From: Bolinopsis microptera
Lineage: Eukaryota; Ctenophora; Tentaculata; Lobata; Bolinopsidae
Assembly: GCF_026151205.1 (NCBI RefSeq)
Contig: NC_087082.1
Coordinates: 17,205,401-17,269,400 of the forward strand
DNA: 64,000 nt
Direction: 5' to 3'
The position numbers and the translations under genes were made by a program. Shown in pieces: positions 21,225-30,570 of the stretch. The stretch's first letter is position 1; each line of letters starts with the position of its first letter. The notes below the pieces were generated by a model, which did not search any database, was not told the origin of the DNA, and saw only the letters and a list, made by a program, of their open reading frames with translations.

Positions 21225-24200
21225 ATGAATTCTCTCCCAAATTTTTCAAACTCTCCTACTCTCCCTACTAATGGGTCAGAGCAGGATCAACAACCTAACA
21301 TCGCCCCTCCAGCTCGCCGTGAGAGGAAGGCTCGCACTGAGACTTCCACTCGTCACACGTGGAGCAAGGAGGACAACATACAGCTCATGACGCTGTATTA
21401 CCAGAGCCAACCATCCCGCTCTGGTTTCAGAAGGAGACTCCGGTCACTGTGGGATGATGCCGGACTCTTCACTTGTACAGAACAAAGATTGGCAGACCAA
21501 GCAAGGTCAATCAGAAATAATAATCTCCTCTCAGACATAGAACTACTGGAGATTCGAGGTACTCTTCCACCTAGTGTAGTGGAAGAGGCTCCAACAACAA
21601 CAACTCAAGCTCTACCCACAGTCTCCCAAGCAATCAGGACGTTGAGGGATGCAACTATCCCAACTGTTGCCGCCGAAGAACTCAACCCCACCGCAACGGT
21701 ACCTGATTTTGACAAGGAGGCAATCATTGAGCGGCTAAAAACCCTCTTAGAAGACCCTTCAGTGATAGAAACCAAGCCCCTGAGACATGTGAACAGAAAG
21801 AAGCTTATGGAGGAAACATCTCTCATCAACTCATGTATAGCAGAGATTCCTACTTCTTCAATCACTGAAACCAACACTCTATTGCTTGCAGGAGCACATT
21901 TAGTCAGCGAAAGACTTGGTGAAAAACCTGCAAATAAGAATACAGAGAAGCGGAAAACTCCGCTATGGAAAAGAAGAATCGAAGATAAGATTACCCAGGT
22001 GAGGAAAGACATATCTTATCTTGAGGAGAAGAAGAAAGGTATTACCCTTAAACAAAAAATACTAGAAGGGCTCAACAGACGTCACCCCCTGTTGAAGAAA
22101 AAGGGTATATCATGCATTATTGAGGAGCTCAAGCAACGTCTTCGTGCAAAAGCAGCTAAGATAAAGAGATTTAATAAAAGATGCGAACGATACCACCAGA
22201 ACAAGTTGTTTGGAAACAACCAGAGGCAGTTCTACAGAAACCTTCAAACAAACCCTGAAGAACAGGATATCTCCCACCCTGAGGCTGACAAGGATTCTTG
22301 TTTGAAGTTCTGGAAGAACATATGGGAGCAGCCGGTTGAACATAACAGTGATGCTGAATGGTTACCGGATGTCAGAACAGCACTAGCCTCAGCAGATGAA
22401 CAGCGACAGTTTGTTATAACTAACACCCTGGTTGCAGATAGAGTGAAGAAAATGACCAATTGGTCCTCTCCTGGTACAGACGGACTGCATGCTTATTGGA
22501 TAAAGCACTTTAAAGAACTCCACAATAGGATTGCAGATCAACTTATGAATTGCCTAACCAACGCTGATATCCCAGACTGGATGACATTGGGACGCACGTA
22601 CCTGCTCATAAAAGACCACTCCAAAGGACCCATCCCAGGCAATTTCAGACCTATTACATGCTTATCAGCTATGTGGAAACTGTTCACTGGTCTAATCTCA
22701 GATTCCATATACAACCATTTAGACCAGCAAAAACTCCTCCCCCCTGAGCAGAAAGGGTGCAAGAAGAAGAGCAGAGGATGTAAAGAACAGTTAATGATAG
22801 ACAAACTCATTCTGAAGAACTGTAAACGAAGGAAGCGGAACCTGAACATGACGTTTATAGACTACAAGAAGGCGTATGATAGCGTCCCACACTCTTGGAT
22901 TCTGTCTTGTTTGACCATGTGTGGTATCTCTTCATCCATCATAGATCTGTTTGAAGCCTCCTTCAAACAATCGTATATTAACCTGATGCTTGGTAAAGTT
23001 TCCCTTGGGAGAATTAAAATTAATAGAGGTCTATTCCAAGGAGACTCAGTATCACCTATTCACTTTATCATGAGTCTTATACCCCTGTCCATTCTTTTGA
23101 ATAAGCATGACATAGGATACTCTCTGGAGAAGGGAGGTCGACCGAAAGTGTCACATAGGCTATACATGGACGACCTCAAGTTGTATGCCGAGAGTGAAGA
23201 CGAAATGCAAACACTGGTTAATACCACAGCAGAGTTCAGCAGTGACATAAAAATGGAATTCGGGCTAGAGAAATGTGCCGTGGTGAAGGTGAAGAAGGGA
23301 GCAAGAGCCGTTTTCGAAGGCATCTCCCTACCCACAGGTGAACAGATCCATGAGTTGGAGGACGAGGGCTATAAGTATCTGGGAATACTAGAAGCCAATG
23401 ATATACTGCACAAAGAGATGAAAGCACTGGTTACAAAAGAGTATATCAGAAGAGTTAAAAAGGTTTTAAAATCCCAGCTTCATGGCAGGAATAGTATACA
23501 AGCAATTAACACCTGGGCTGTACCTGTGATAAGATATGGAGCTGGAATTCTCTCATGGAATGCTGGAGAGACCAAAGCCTTAGATGTCAAGACCCGGAAA
23601 CTGATGAGGATAAATGGAGCTCACCACCCCCAAGGAGATGTTGATCGGTTATACGTAAGCCGTCAACTGGGTGGCCGTGGGCTACATAGTATAGAGGAAG
23701 TCGTAAAGAGAGAGGAGAATGCACTCACCACTTATGTGGTGAGAAGTAGAGACCCAGAACTTATTGCTCTGAAGGACTACTTTGTCAAAGACAAGATACT
23801 CTTGGGTGAAGAGATAGAGAAAGATATCGACCGAACACAACGCGAGGAAATCCGCAAGGAGAAGTGGACTGCTAAAGTGATGCACGGACAGTTCCCAAGG
23901 CAGATGGTGGGTATAGCGGACCCGTTAACCTCTTGGAACTGGCTCACTCAACAAGACTTGAAGAAGGAGACAGAAGGATTGTTGATAGCAGCCCAAGACC
24001 AAGCACTTAGGACGAATTATGTGAAGCACAGGATTGACAAAACACCTGGCTCTTCTCCCCTCTGCAGACTCTGCAGAAATCATTACGAGACAATAGACCA
24101 CATACTGAATGGGTGCCCAAAACTTTCACAGACAGAATATAAGTGTCGGCATGACAAAGTAGCTGCCGCATTGCACTGGAGTCTGTGCAAGGAATACGGC

Positions 24201-24632
24201 TTCCCACGCAGTGAAAGGTGGTACGAACACCGGGCAGAGAAGGTGCTGGAGAACGAAAAAGTCAAGATATTGTGGGACTTCCATGTCCAGTCGGACCACG
24301 TTATCGAACACTGCAGACCGGATCTCCTCCTGGTAGACAAGGTAACCAACGCAGCAACCATCATTGACGTTGCAGTCCCAGGAGATACCCGGATCCTGGA
24401 TAGAGAACAAGAAAAGATACTGAAATATCAAGACCTAAAAAGAGAAATCAAGAAGAACTGGAATTTACGAAAGGTCACAATCGTCCCTGTGGTGATAGGC
24501 GCATTAGGAACTATCACCATTAACTTTCGTAAACACCTCGACGCAGTCCATTGCAATCTGAGCATCTCTAATCTCCAGAAGACAGCTCTGCTTGGATCAG
24601 CCAGAATTCTCAGGATGGTCTTAGACATATGA
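21225..24632 (+). CDS. Retrotransposon protein: reverse transcriptase plus restriction-like endonuclease
   Basis: Intact 1135-aa frame. Order: basic, Myb-like N-terminal segment (HTWSKEDNIQLMTLYY, about 43-58) probably for target DNA binding; Lys-rich linker; reverse transcriptase with FRPITCLS (about 474), FIDYKKAYDSVPHSW (about 543), GLFQGDSVSP (about 602) and the catalytic YMDD box (about 646); zinc knuckle C-x2-C-x8-H-x4-C (CRLC...H...C, about 946); and a PD-(D/E)xK endonuclease with RPDLLLVDK and TIIDVAVP (about 1031-1050). This order defines the endonuclease-bearing R2/R4/NeSL/CRE group, which nicks target DNA and primes reverse transcription there. No frameshift or stop interrupts it and all key residues are present, so it may be recently active. 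The start ATG was chosen as the first in the long frame. Confidence 0.92.
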   Translation: MNSLPNFSNSPTLPTNGSEQDQQPNIAPPARRERKARTETSTRHTWSKEDNIQLMTLYYQSQPSRSGFRRRLRSLWDDAGLFTCTEQRLADQARSIRNNNLLSDIELLEIRGTLPPSVVEEAPTTTTQALPTVSQAIRTLRDATIPTVAAEELNPTATVPDFDKEAIIERLKTLLEDPSVIETKPLRHVNRKKLMEETSLINSCIAEIPTSSITETNTLLLAGAHLVSERLGEKPANKNTEKRKTPLWKRRIEDKITQVRKDISYLEEKKKGITLKQKILEGLNRRHPLLKKKGISCIIEELKQRLRAKAAKIKRFNKRCERYHQNKLFGNNQRQFYRNLQTNPEEQDISHPEADKDSCLKFWKNIWEQPVEHNSDAEWLPDVRTALASADEQRQFVITNTLVADRVKKMTNWSSPGTDGLHAYWIKHFKELHNRIADQLMNCLTNADIPDWMTLGRTYLLIKDHSKGPIPGNFRPITCLSAMWKLFTGLISDSIYNHLDQQKLLPPEQKGCKKKSRGCKEQLMIDKLILKNCKRRKRNLNMTFIDYKKAYDSVPHSWILSCLTMCGISSSIIDLFEASFKQSYINLMLGKVSLGRIKINRGLFQGDSVSPIHFIMSLIPLSILLNKHDIGYSLEKGGRPKVSHRLYMDDLKLYAESEDEMQTLVNTTAEFSSDIKMEFGLEKCAVVKVKKGARAVFEGISLPTGEQIHELEDEGYKYLGILEANDILHKEMKALVTKEYIRRVKKVLKSQLHGRNSIQAINTWAVPVIRYGAGILSWNAGETKALDVKTRKLMRINGAHHPQGDVDRLYVSRQLGGRGLHSIEEVVKREENALTTYVVRSRDPELIALKDYFVKDKILLGEEIEKDIDRTQREEIRKEKWTAKVMHGQFPRQMVGIADPLTSWNWLTQQDLKKETEGLLIAAQDQALRTNYVKHRIDKTPGSSPLCRLCRNHYETIDHILNGCPKLSQTEYKCRHDKVAAALHWSLCKEYGFPRSERWYEHRAEKVLENEKVKILWDFHVQSDHVIEHCRPDLLLVDKVTNAATIIDVAVPGDTRILDREQEKILKYQDLKREIKKNWNLRKVTIVPVVIGALGTITINFRKHLDAVHCNLSISNLQKTALLGSARILRMVLDI

Positions 24633-24735
24633 TATTATTGAGAGTATAATACACTGTAGATACTCTATATTTAGTTTATTCTTCACTGGATACTGTAATT
24701 AACACTTTTTACCTGGTCCTCTTATATCTTTTCCC

Positions 24736-25275
24736 TTGCTATGCAAGCCCTGTCTCTTGTTTATACAATTTTTAACCCGTATATTGGGTAGACTGTGTAT
24801 TTGTTATGTATTTTATATTATACAGTTTTGTGTACAAGTAATTATTGTTATTTACTGGACTAAGGGGTATACATGTGTTGGAGTTTTTCTCTTATTTTTC
24901 TTCTCTTGCTCTGCATGCCCTGATTCTTGTATAAACATGATGTTTGTTTAAATATTGTATATTCTTGTATTGATTGTAGTATTTTGTGGGTCAGATTCAG
25001 CAATACCCAATGGGTACTTGCTGAATCACTGTTTTATACACTCTGTAGCCAGTCCCTGTGTTCCGTCCCTTGCCCTGCAAGCCCTGTTTCTTGATTATAC
25101 AGCATTTATTTATCGTGTATTACATTGTAGTATGTAATAAACATTTGTAGTAGTGTAGGATTGTTTGTATTTCTTTTTGCTAGGTTTTATAATATTTATT
25201 TGTATAATTTGTGATTGTTTCTCCCGGTTTTCTTCCCTTGCGTAGCAAGCCCTGTCTCTTGTAAAAACAACCTCG
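24736..25275 (+). repeat. 168-bp tandem repeat in the retrotransposon 3' region
   Basis: The core TGCTATGCAAGCCCTGTCTC, with variants, recurs at 24737, 24906, 25073 and 25241 (spacing 167-170 bp), each followed by TTGT/TTGA and an AT-rich stretch. Four units, diverged between cores. Confidence 0.85.
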
Positions 25276-25662
25276 AAAGATTTGTAGATACACATAGTCT
25301 CTACACCTTTACCCTCTGGTCCCTAGGGTCAGCTGATCCCGGGCCAGAGTAAAACTACCGACTGCCAAGGTTTGACGCCTAGGCAATCGAGACCTCTTAT
25401 TGAGACCCTTTATAATAATAATGTCCGATAATAATGTCCGATAACAGATATGGTATATTTCTACAAAAAAAACACTCCACGAATTTCGTTCATTGCAGTA
25501 ACTTCGCTCAAACTTCATGGATAGGATTAAGATCAAATCTTTTGCAATGTGCAATGTATTTTGAATCAGTCTAGACCTAGTAGTAGTTTCATGTATATTA
25601 TGCATTACCTGGCACGCCAGTCGATGTGCGCGGCGCTCTTTTCAAGCTTCATGAACAGGGGC

Positions 25663-26036
25663 GCTCCTACTAAATCGCTCGCCCAAATTTTAAGAAAATT
25701 CTTGTGAAAACGCCCTTTAGGCATGAAAGTGATCTAGATCGGTGTATTTTTGGACGCTGATTCCGAATCACCCCCCATGACGTAGGGTTAAAATGATTCC
25801 CTGGAGAGTTATGGGCAAAAAACTGTTTTGGTCACGTGACAGGCTAGTAAAACGTGAATTCGATTATTTAGGGCTCGGGTTAGAGTTAGGGTTGTGGTTA
25901 AGATTATGGATAGCTTTGGGGTTATGGTTAGGGTTAGGGTTGGGATTAGGGTTTATGTAAAACCGTTTTGTACGGCTGCAAAACCAAAAAAACCAAAGTC
26001 ACGTGAAATTTTTGGGCGAGCGATTTAGTAAGAGCC
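25663..26036. mobile_element. MITE carrying degenerate telomeric repeats
   Basis: Inverted ends with ACTAAATCGCTCGCCCAAA on both sides, flanked by a direct repeat GAACAGGGGCG (25653-25663 and 26037-26047), compatible with a 9-11-bp target duplication as in Mutator-like elements. The interior (about 25869-25956) is a run of TTAGGG variants (GGTTAGAGTTAGGGTTG and similar). No ORF. Confidence 0.8.
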
Positions 26037-26187
26037 GAACAGGGGCGAGCAATAAACTAGCAAGCTAGGTAAATTATGCAATGATGCAGATCACAATGGG
26101 GTGATTTGATTTTCGAAGTGAACAAACACAAAAAATAAAAAACTTCATTATCCTATTTCTCCGTAAAAAGCACTTAGCACAAGTTAC

Positions 26188-26262
26188 TGGGCCGCGCTCA
26201 GCCTGTCATTCCGCCTAATCTCTATGTTTATAAACATGATAGCCTGAGGTCCCCAGGTAATT
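26188..26262 (-). repeat. Dispersed repeat, inverted partner of 16675-16740
   Basis: Shares GGCGGAATGACAGGCTGAGC, ATAAACATAGAGATTAGG and CTGGGGACC (read on the minus strand) with the copy at 16.7 kb. It lies immediately before the long-TIR element at 26264. Confidence 0.8.
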
Positions 26263-26263
26263 G

Positions 26264-27136
26264 TTGATTCACGATGTCAATCCTTCGCATCTCGCCGATC
26301 TGCATCATCTGAGGTTGCGAGAAGAATTATTTGATGCGCGGCGCGACCCAGTAGTGCATCGCGCTACAAGGTAATTGTTATATTATGGAGAAATACGTCG
26401 GTAGCGTTTTTGAGCTTGTTTGTTGTTATTTTCTTTCAAAAGTATTCCAAGTGATTTGTATAAGTGCATATATTAACTCTGAATACATTGCAAAATAAAT
26501 CATTTCGATTCATGAAGTTTGAACGAAGTTACAGCAATGCGCGCAATTTGGGGAGTGTGCTCATGCTTTTGGCGGAGATATAAACTGCGCCAAACGTAAA
26601 AAGAATACAGCGTGTATCAAGCCCACTAGCTTCAAAGCAAGCATAATATATATATATATATATATTTGAGACATTCAGTGAAACAGTAAAACACGAAATT
26701 CACATATATATATATGACAATGCGTGTGGCCCGCGAGGAGATGACATTATCCAACTCTCACATATATCATGTCATATTATATATATATTTTGGAAGAATA
26801 CAGTGAAACGAATGATTAGCACAAAGGAAATTCAGCAAACCTAACATTTGTTTTGGAGGACTTGGCCGCCGCGCGCTTCGATGTTCGACGCGCCGCACAA
26901 ACTAGCATTAGACTAAATTGTTGCTATGTTAATTCGCAGAGCAACGATCTGAAAGGGTTGACATCGTCAATCAAGCATTTGTTGTAATTTGATTTATGAT
27001 TGGCGATGTCAACCCTTCGTTCGCGTTGTAGCGCGATGCACTACTGGGCCGCGCCACGCATCCAATAATGCTTCTCGCAACCACTTATACAGATCGACGA
27101 GATGCGAAGGATTGACATCGTGAATCAAACCCTTCG
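26264..27136. mobile_element. Element with long (about 105 bp) terminal inverted repeats
   Basis: The left end GATTCACGATGTCAATCCTT is matched in reverse at the right end, and pairing continues through GGTTGCGAGAAG and CCCAGTAGTGCATCGCGCTA. The interior has several (AT)n runs (26646-26669, 26705-26714, 26778-26790) and no ORF. A segment GGAGGACTTGGCCGCC...CAAACTAGCATT (26856-26910) recurs in diverged form outside the right end (27162-27206). Confidence 0.75.
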
Positions 27137-27696
27137 CAGCTCGGCGGGACCCATGCACCATGCTTGGAGGACTTCGCCGCTTCGCCGCGCCGCGCAAACT
27201 AGCATTCTTGCTTCGCATCGAAGATGGTTACAGAGCCGAGGAAAAATCGCTATTCCTCGGTAAAACTTGTATTACGTTGTGACCCCCACGGTCGTTTCAC
27301 TATGGCATAGTTTCTACGATACAGGGGGAGCCGCGCACTCGTGCGCGGCGGGTCATACAACGTATGACAAGGTAAAACCGAGGGCGAGGACTCGGTCGAC
27401 CCTTGATGATAGGAAACTTAATTGAGGGTCAAATAAGGAGGGATACCGGTTAAAAGTTCAAAAAACTTCCTAAGATACCCCTTCAGTGCATACTGTATAA
27501 AAAGTAATAGTAATTTAAATTTATAGATTATAGTGGCACAACAACTTAAAATGCACAGGTGTGCCATGAAAACAAGTCAGGATACAAGAAAACCTGAAAA
27601 GCAATCCACATTTAGGTTCTAAACCATAGAAAAATGTAACGACTTGATACACTAAATTACATTTTAAACAGTAGAAACATTGAAAAAAATAATAAA
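27137..27696. other. Repeat-derived intergenic DNA
   Basis: Contains the second copy of the GGAGGACTTCGCCGC segment and a small GC-rich hairpin (GCCGCGCACTCGTGCGCGGC at 27331-27350). No gene seen. Confidence 0.4.
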
Positions 27697-27900
27697 TTAA
27701 TTAATATCATAAGCACGTTTAAAAAGAAACGTTTTCAGATACACTTGAAAAGAGTCCAGTGACATGCAATTCTTAATTTCAAGAGGCAGCTCATTCCATA
27801 ATTTAGGGCCAACTTTCTGAAACGATCTTTCTCCATACTGTGTATATACTCTAGGTTCAGTCAAATAGATAAGATGATTATAATTGGCATATTTAAACAT
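27697..27900 (-). pseudogene. 3' fragment of a LINE reverse transcriptase ORF
   Basis: 67 codons with the common C-terminal signature of CR1/L2/Jockey-type LINE proteins: YGERSFQKVGPKLWNELPLE, then SFQVYLKTFLF. The catalytic reverse transcriptase region is absent, so this is a 5'-truncated dead copy. After the stop the minus strand is T- and A-rich, as at a LINE 3' end. Unrelated to the R2/R4-type element at 20-25 kb. Confidence 0.8.
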
Positions 27901-28447
27901 ATTACTTAAATAAACATAATACTATTAACTATTAACTATTGCTATTCTTCCTAATTTCTTCATTAACAGAACTGTGAAAATTTCACAGCATTTTTCATTA
28001 AGAAACAGACAAAAAAATTCAAGAGATATTTATTCCCTTGTAATTTAGTGGATTTTATATATATTATTACGAAGGGTTTTATTTTTACCTCAGTTTTTAA
28101 ATTTGTACCATTTTTACAGAATTTTTATATAGGGTCATTGCTATATTATGTGTATGTTTATTTATTCCCTTTCTCTTGGCAACACACGGATTTTTATGCA
28201 AATATTCAACTTGTTGCTTCTTCTTCTGGATATAATTTACACCCTTTATTTTCCCTAAAACTATATATGACACTTCCCTAAAGTCACTCATTCGAGAATG
28301 CTACTGTGTAACCACATTTCAATTACTTCACAGCTTTGACTCTGTTCTTTGTTTTTAAAAAAAATTACTGGATACTGGTGTTTACTGTAGCTGTGATCTC
28401 TTCACATTTGTTAATTCTCCATCCTTTGCCTCAGGTGAACTTAGAAA
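27901..28447. other. AT-rich upstream region of the multipass protein gene
   Basis: Open frames here are AT-rich chance frames. A strong acceptor (cctttgcctcag) ends at 28434, 13 nt before the ATG at 28448, implying a 5' UTR intron or trans-splicing. Confidence 0.4.
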
Positions 28448-29401
28448 ATGGCATCTGCTTTATCTAACCTGTCTGGTTACACAAAGACTGCACTACCTCT
28501 TGTATTCTATGGCTTGACGGATTATTATTACAGCAGATTTCATCTTAGAGAAAGGTTTGTCAATCCCATCCCTGCATGTTATGCTGCAGGCTCCCATGCA
28601 CTGATACTTCTCATTCTATTCATCTGCAACTACTACTGGTATAGAAAAGTGAGGCTTCCAAATGTCAATGCCTCACTTGTTTTGACATCGTTATCTCTGT
28701 CATTCCTTTTGAGGTGTAATGTATTTGATCTGAATCACAATTTTGGTGAGCCATCGTATAAAAACATAACGGCAATTCTATTCCCTCTTGTACTTTTGTA
28801 TCATGGAGCTGAAAAGTATGGGTGTTTGGGAGCATTCCTAGCTATTCTTCTTAGTAGTATCTCAAGAATCCAGCCCTTACCAGTGAACCAGGTGCTTATT
28901 GGAGGAGTATTATCTCTTACTGCACATTTATGCTTGTGCTTTTTGAATAAATGTCGTCAAGAGAAGCAAGCTGGAATTGAAGATCTCAACAATGAAACAA
29001 AGATGAGGTCATTTCTGGAGGTTTCTTCTAACTTGTTCCTGGGTATTGTATTATGTGATATTATAATGGCACTATTCGAGGGTGATCAGTCGAACAGTTA
29101 CAATGGATTTGGTGCCACAAGCATATCACTGTTTGCTTTGTCTTCATTGGGAAAATTTGTCCTACTTTATTTCAGCACCAATTGTGGAGTACATGCATTG
29201 ATGGTTAACTGGGTTAGCAAAACAATTATGTTTAGTTTCACATACACTCTTGGGTACAAATTCGACCTTACTATTTCAAATCTACTAGCCATGCTTCTGT
29301 GGGCTATTTATGTGATCATTTTCATGATAATATCGAAGTTCAAAGAGAAAAGCTCTTCTAGTGAAGTAAAGTATGTACCTGTCCTTAGTCACGTAGATTG
29401 A
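28448..29401 (+). CDS. Multipass membrane protein of unknown function
   Basis: Single-exon 317-aa protein with about eight or nine hydrophobic helices (for example HALILLILFICNYYWY, NITAILFPLVLLYHGA, YGCLGAFLAILLSSI, LFLGIVLCDIIMALF, LLAMLLWAIYVIIFMII) and a short basic/serine-rich tail ending VLSHVD. Loops carry NxS/T sites and a KCRQEKQ cytosolic turn near residue 175. The helix pattern recalls transporter or triose-phosphate/nucleotide-sugar carrier folds, but I recognise no signature. A strong acceptor lies 13 nt upstream of the ATG. The gene stops only 10 nt before the duplicated target of a hAT-like element at 29420, so its poly(A) region may be supplied by or altered by that insertion. 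Confidence 0.75.
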   Translation: MASALSNLSGYTKTALPLVFYGLTDYYYSRFHLRERFVNPIPACYAAGSHALILLILFICNYYWYRKVRLPNVNASLVLTSLSLSFLLRCNVFDLNHNFGEPSYKNITAILFPLVLLYHGAEKYGCLGAFLAILLSSISRIQPLPVNQVLIGGVLSLTAHLCLCFLNKCRQEKQAGIEDLNNETKMRSFLEVSSNLFLGIVLCDIIMALFEGDQSNSYNGFGATSISLFALSSLGKFVLLYFSTNCGVHALMVNWVSKTIMFSFTYTLGYKFDLTISNLLAMLLWAIYVIIFMIISKFKEKSSSSEVKYVPVLSHVD

Positions 29402-29419
29402 TTTGAGGCAAATGAAAAG

Positions 29420-30175
29420 CAAGGACAAAAGAAAATCGCGATTATTCAGGCCAAAGATCGCGGCACCGAGACAAGCCAAACTATGCAAAATTGCGGCAAA
29501 AGATATGTATTTGCAGAGCTAAATTAGATGTCATATATTCGTTAACTAGCTCGTTAGTCTGGTTAGATTGGGCGCGCCAGGCTAAACAATAGCATATATC
29601 ATAATCTCAAATATGTTATTGCTATAGAACAGCACTAGTACTAGAAACTATTTAGCCACACAGCATATTCGGTAAACTCTGCAGGTTATAAATTATGTAG
29701 ATTGAAGGAAGATGGAAGCTGGTTCCACAGTTTACCTGTCTAATACTCTAATATCACGCGAACTTGAGTCTCTGGTGGGGCTTCCCTAGGCTAAGTATGT
29801 AGCATTATTAAAATGTTCGTTATATTACCGGGATATCATAATGCTTCTACCACTATTTCCTTTCATCACCTCGGCTAAAATCTCACATGTCGAAGTTTAA
29901 ATACAGATGATAACTGTTGTCCTGCCCGAAAGTCCCAAAAGTAATCCATAGAAATGTGTTAGTAATATCGAGGACTGCGACTGCACCTATAAATCTACCA
30001 TCTTTTATTTATTTATTCATCATTATTTTTCTCTCGAATTGTTCTATATTTCCTGGTTAGCTCAACAGTTACACCAAGAAGCTAAGCTCCATTAGACATG
30101 TCCGTGTGTCTCGTCTTATTAAGGGGAAAATCGCGATTCCGCACATGCATATGCCGCGATTTCCTTTTGTCCTTG
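29420..30175. mobile_element. hAT-like element, copy 2
   Basis: Ends CAAGGACAAAAGAAAATCGC and, reversed, CAAGGACAAAAGGAAATCGC; flanked by ATGAAAAG and ATGACAAG (7 of 8 bases equal), the 8-bp duplication expected of hAT. 756 bp, no transposase frame; the interior differs from the 150-bp copies. Confidence 0.8.
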
Positions 30176-30570
30176 ATGACAAGTAGTGATTATATATTTA
30201 GTTTGTTAATTCAGTGGAACAATTTGCTTCAGTTGTTATCATTTTAATTTCAGATCATTTTACTTTTTAGAGTATATAATAAATCTTAAGTAGCATTTAG
30301 ATGACATACAATATTTTGTTTTAAATAAGTTTGGTAACATGAATCAAGAGATGCAATGTTCAATAATAATCTTTATATATTATCAAACATTTGTTTATGA
30401 ATCTTCGCCTTTGTTTTTTATTTTACCAATTTTCTTCTATCTTTTAGAAAACAATCCTCATCTCAAGACCCCTGCCACCTTGAATCACATTTTTTGATCG
30501 ATTTGTATGACTTGATACATGGTGATACCGAAGTGAAATATAGTCTAATATCCATTTAGTTGAATAGAAA
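30176..30570. other. Upstream region of SOD1; no feature recognised
   Basis: AT-rich. An acceptor-like tccatttag lies 11 nt before the SOD1 start. Confidence 0.4.

Larger units (their letters stand above)
20264..25447 (+). mobile_element. Full-length R2/R4-type non-LTR retrotransposon at an AAT repeat
   Basis: Boundaries are set by AAT/ATA repeats at both ends (about 20259-20271 and 25411-25422, with a further GATAATAATGTCCGATAA duplication after it). Inside: a structured 5' region of about 960 nt, one long ORF (21225-24632) and a 3' region of about 800 nt with a 168-bp tandem repeat and a terminal hairpin (CTCTGG...CCAGAG at about 25314-25348). No LTRs and no poly(A). Elements of the R4/Dong lineage, which share the restriction-like endonuclease, are known to insert in TAA repeats; the flanks here fit that. 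Confidence 0.75.

Noticed and set aside
21605-24628. Many minus-strand frames of 60-135 codons opposite the retrotransposon
   Set aside because: Shadow frames of the long reverse transcriptase ORF; none has a recognisable domain.
27009-27218. 69-codon minus frame over the GC-rich repeats
   Set aside because: Falls within the terminal inverted repeat of the element at 26264-27136; Arg/Ala-rich chance frame.
28048-28281. 77-codon hydrophobic frame before the multipass protein
   Set aside because: Phe/Tyr/Leu-rich translation of AT-rich DNA; no start context or conserved feature.
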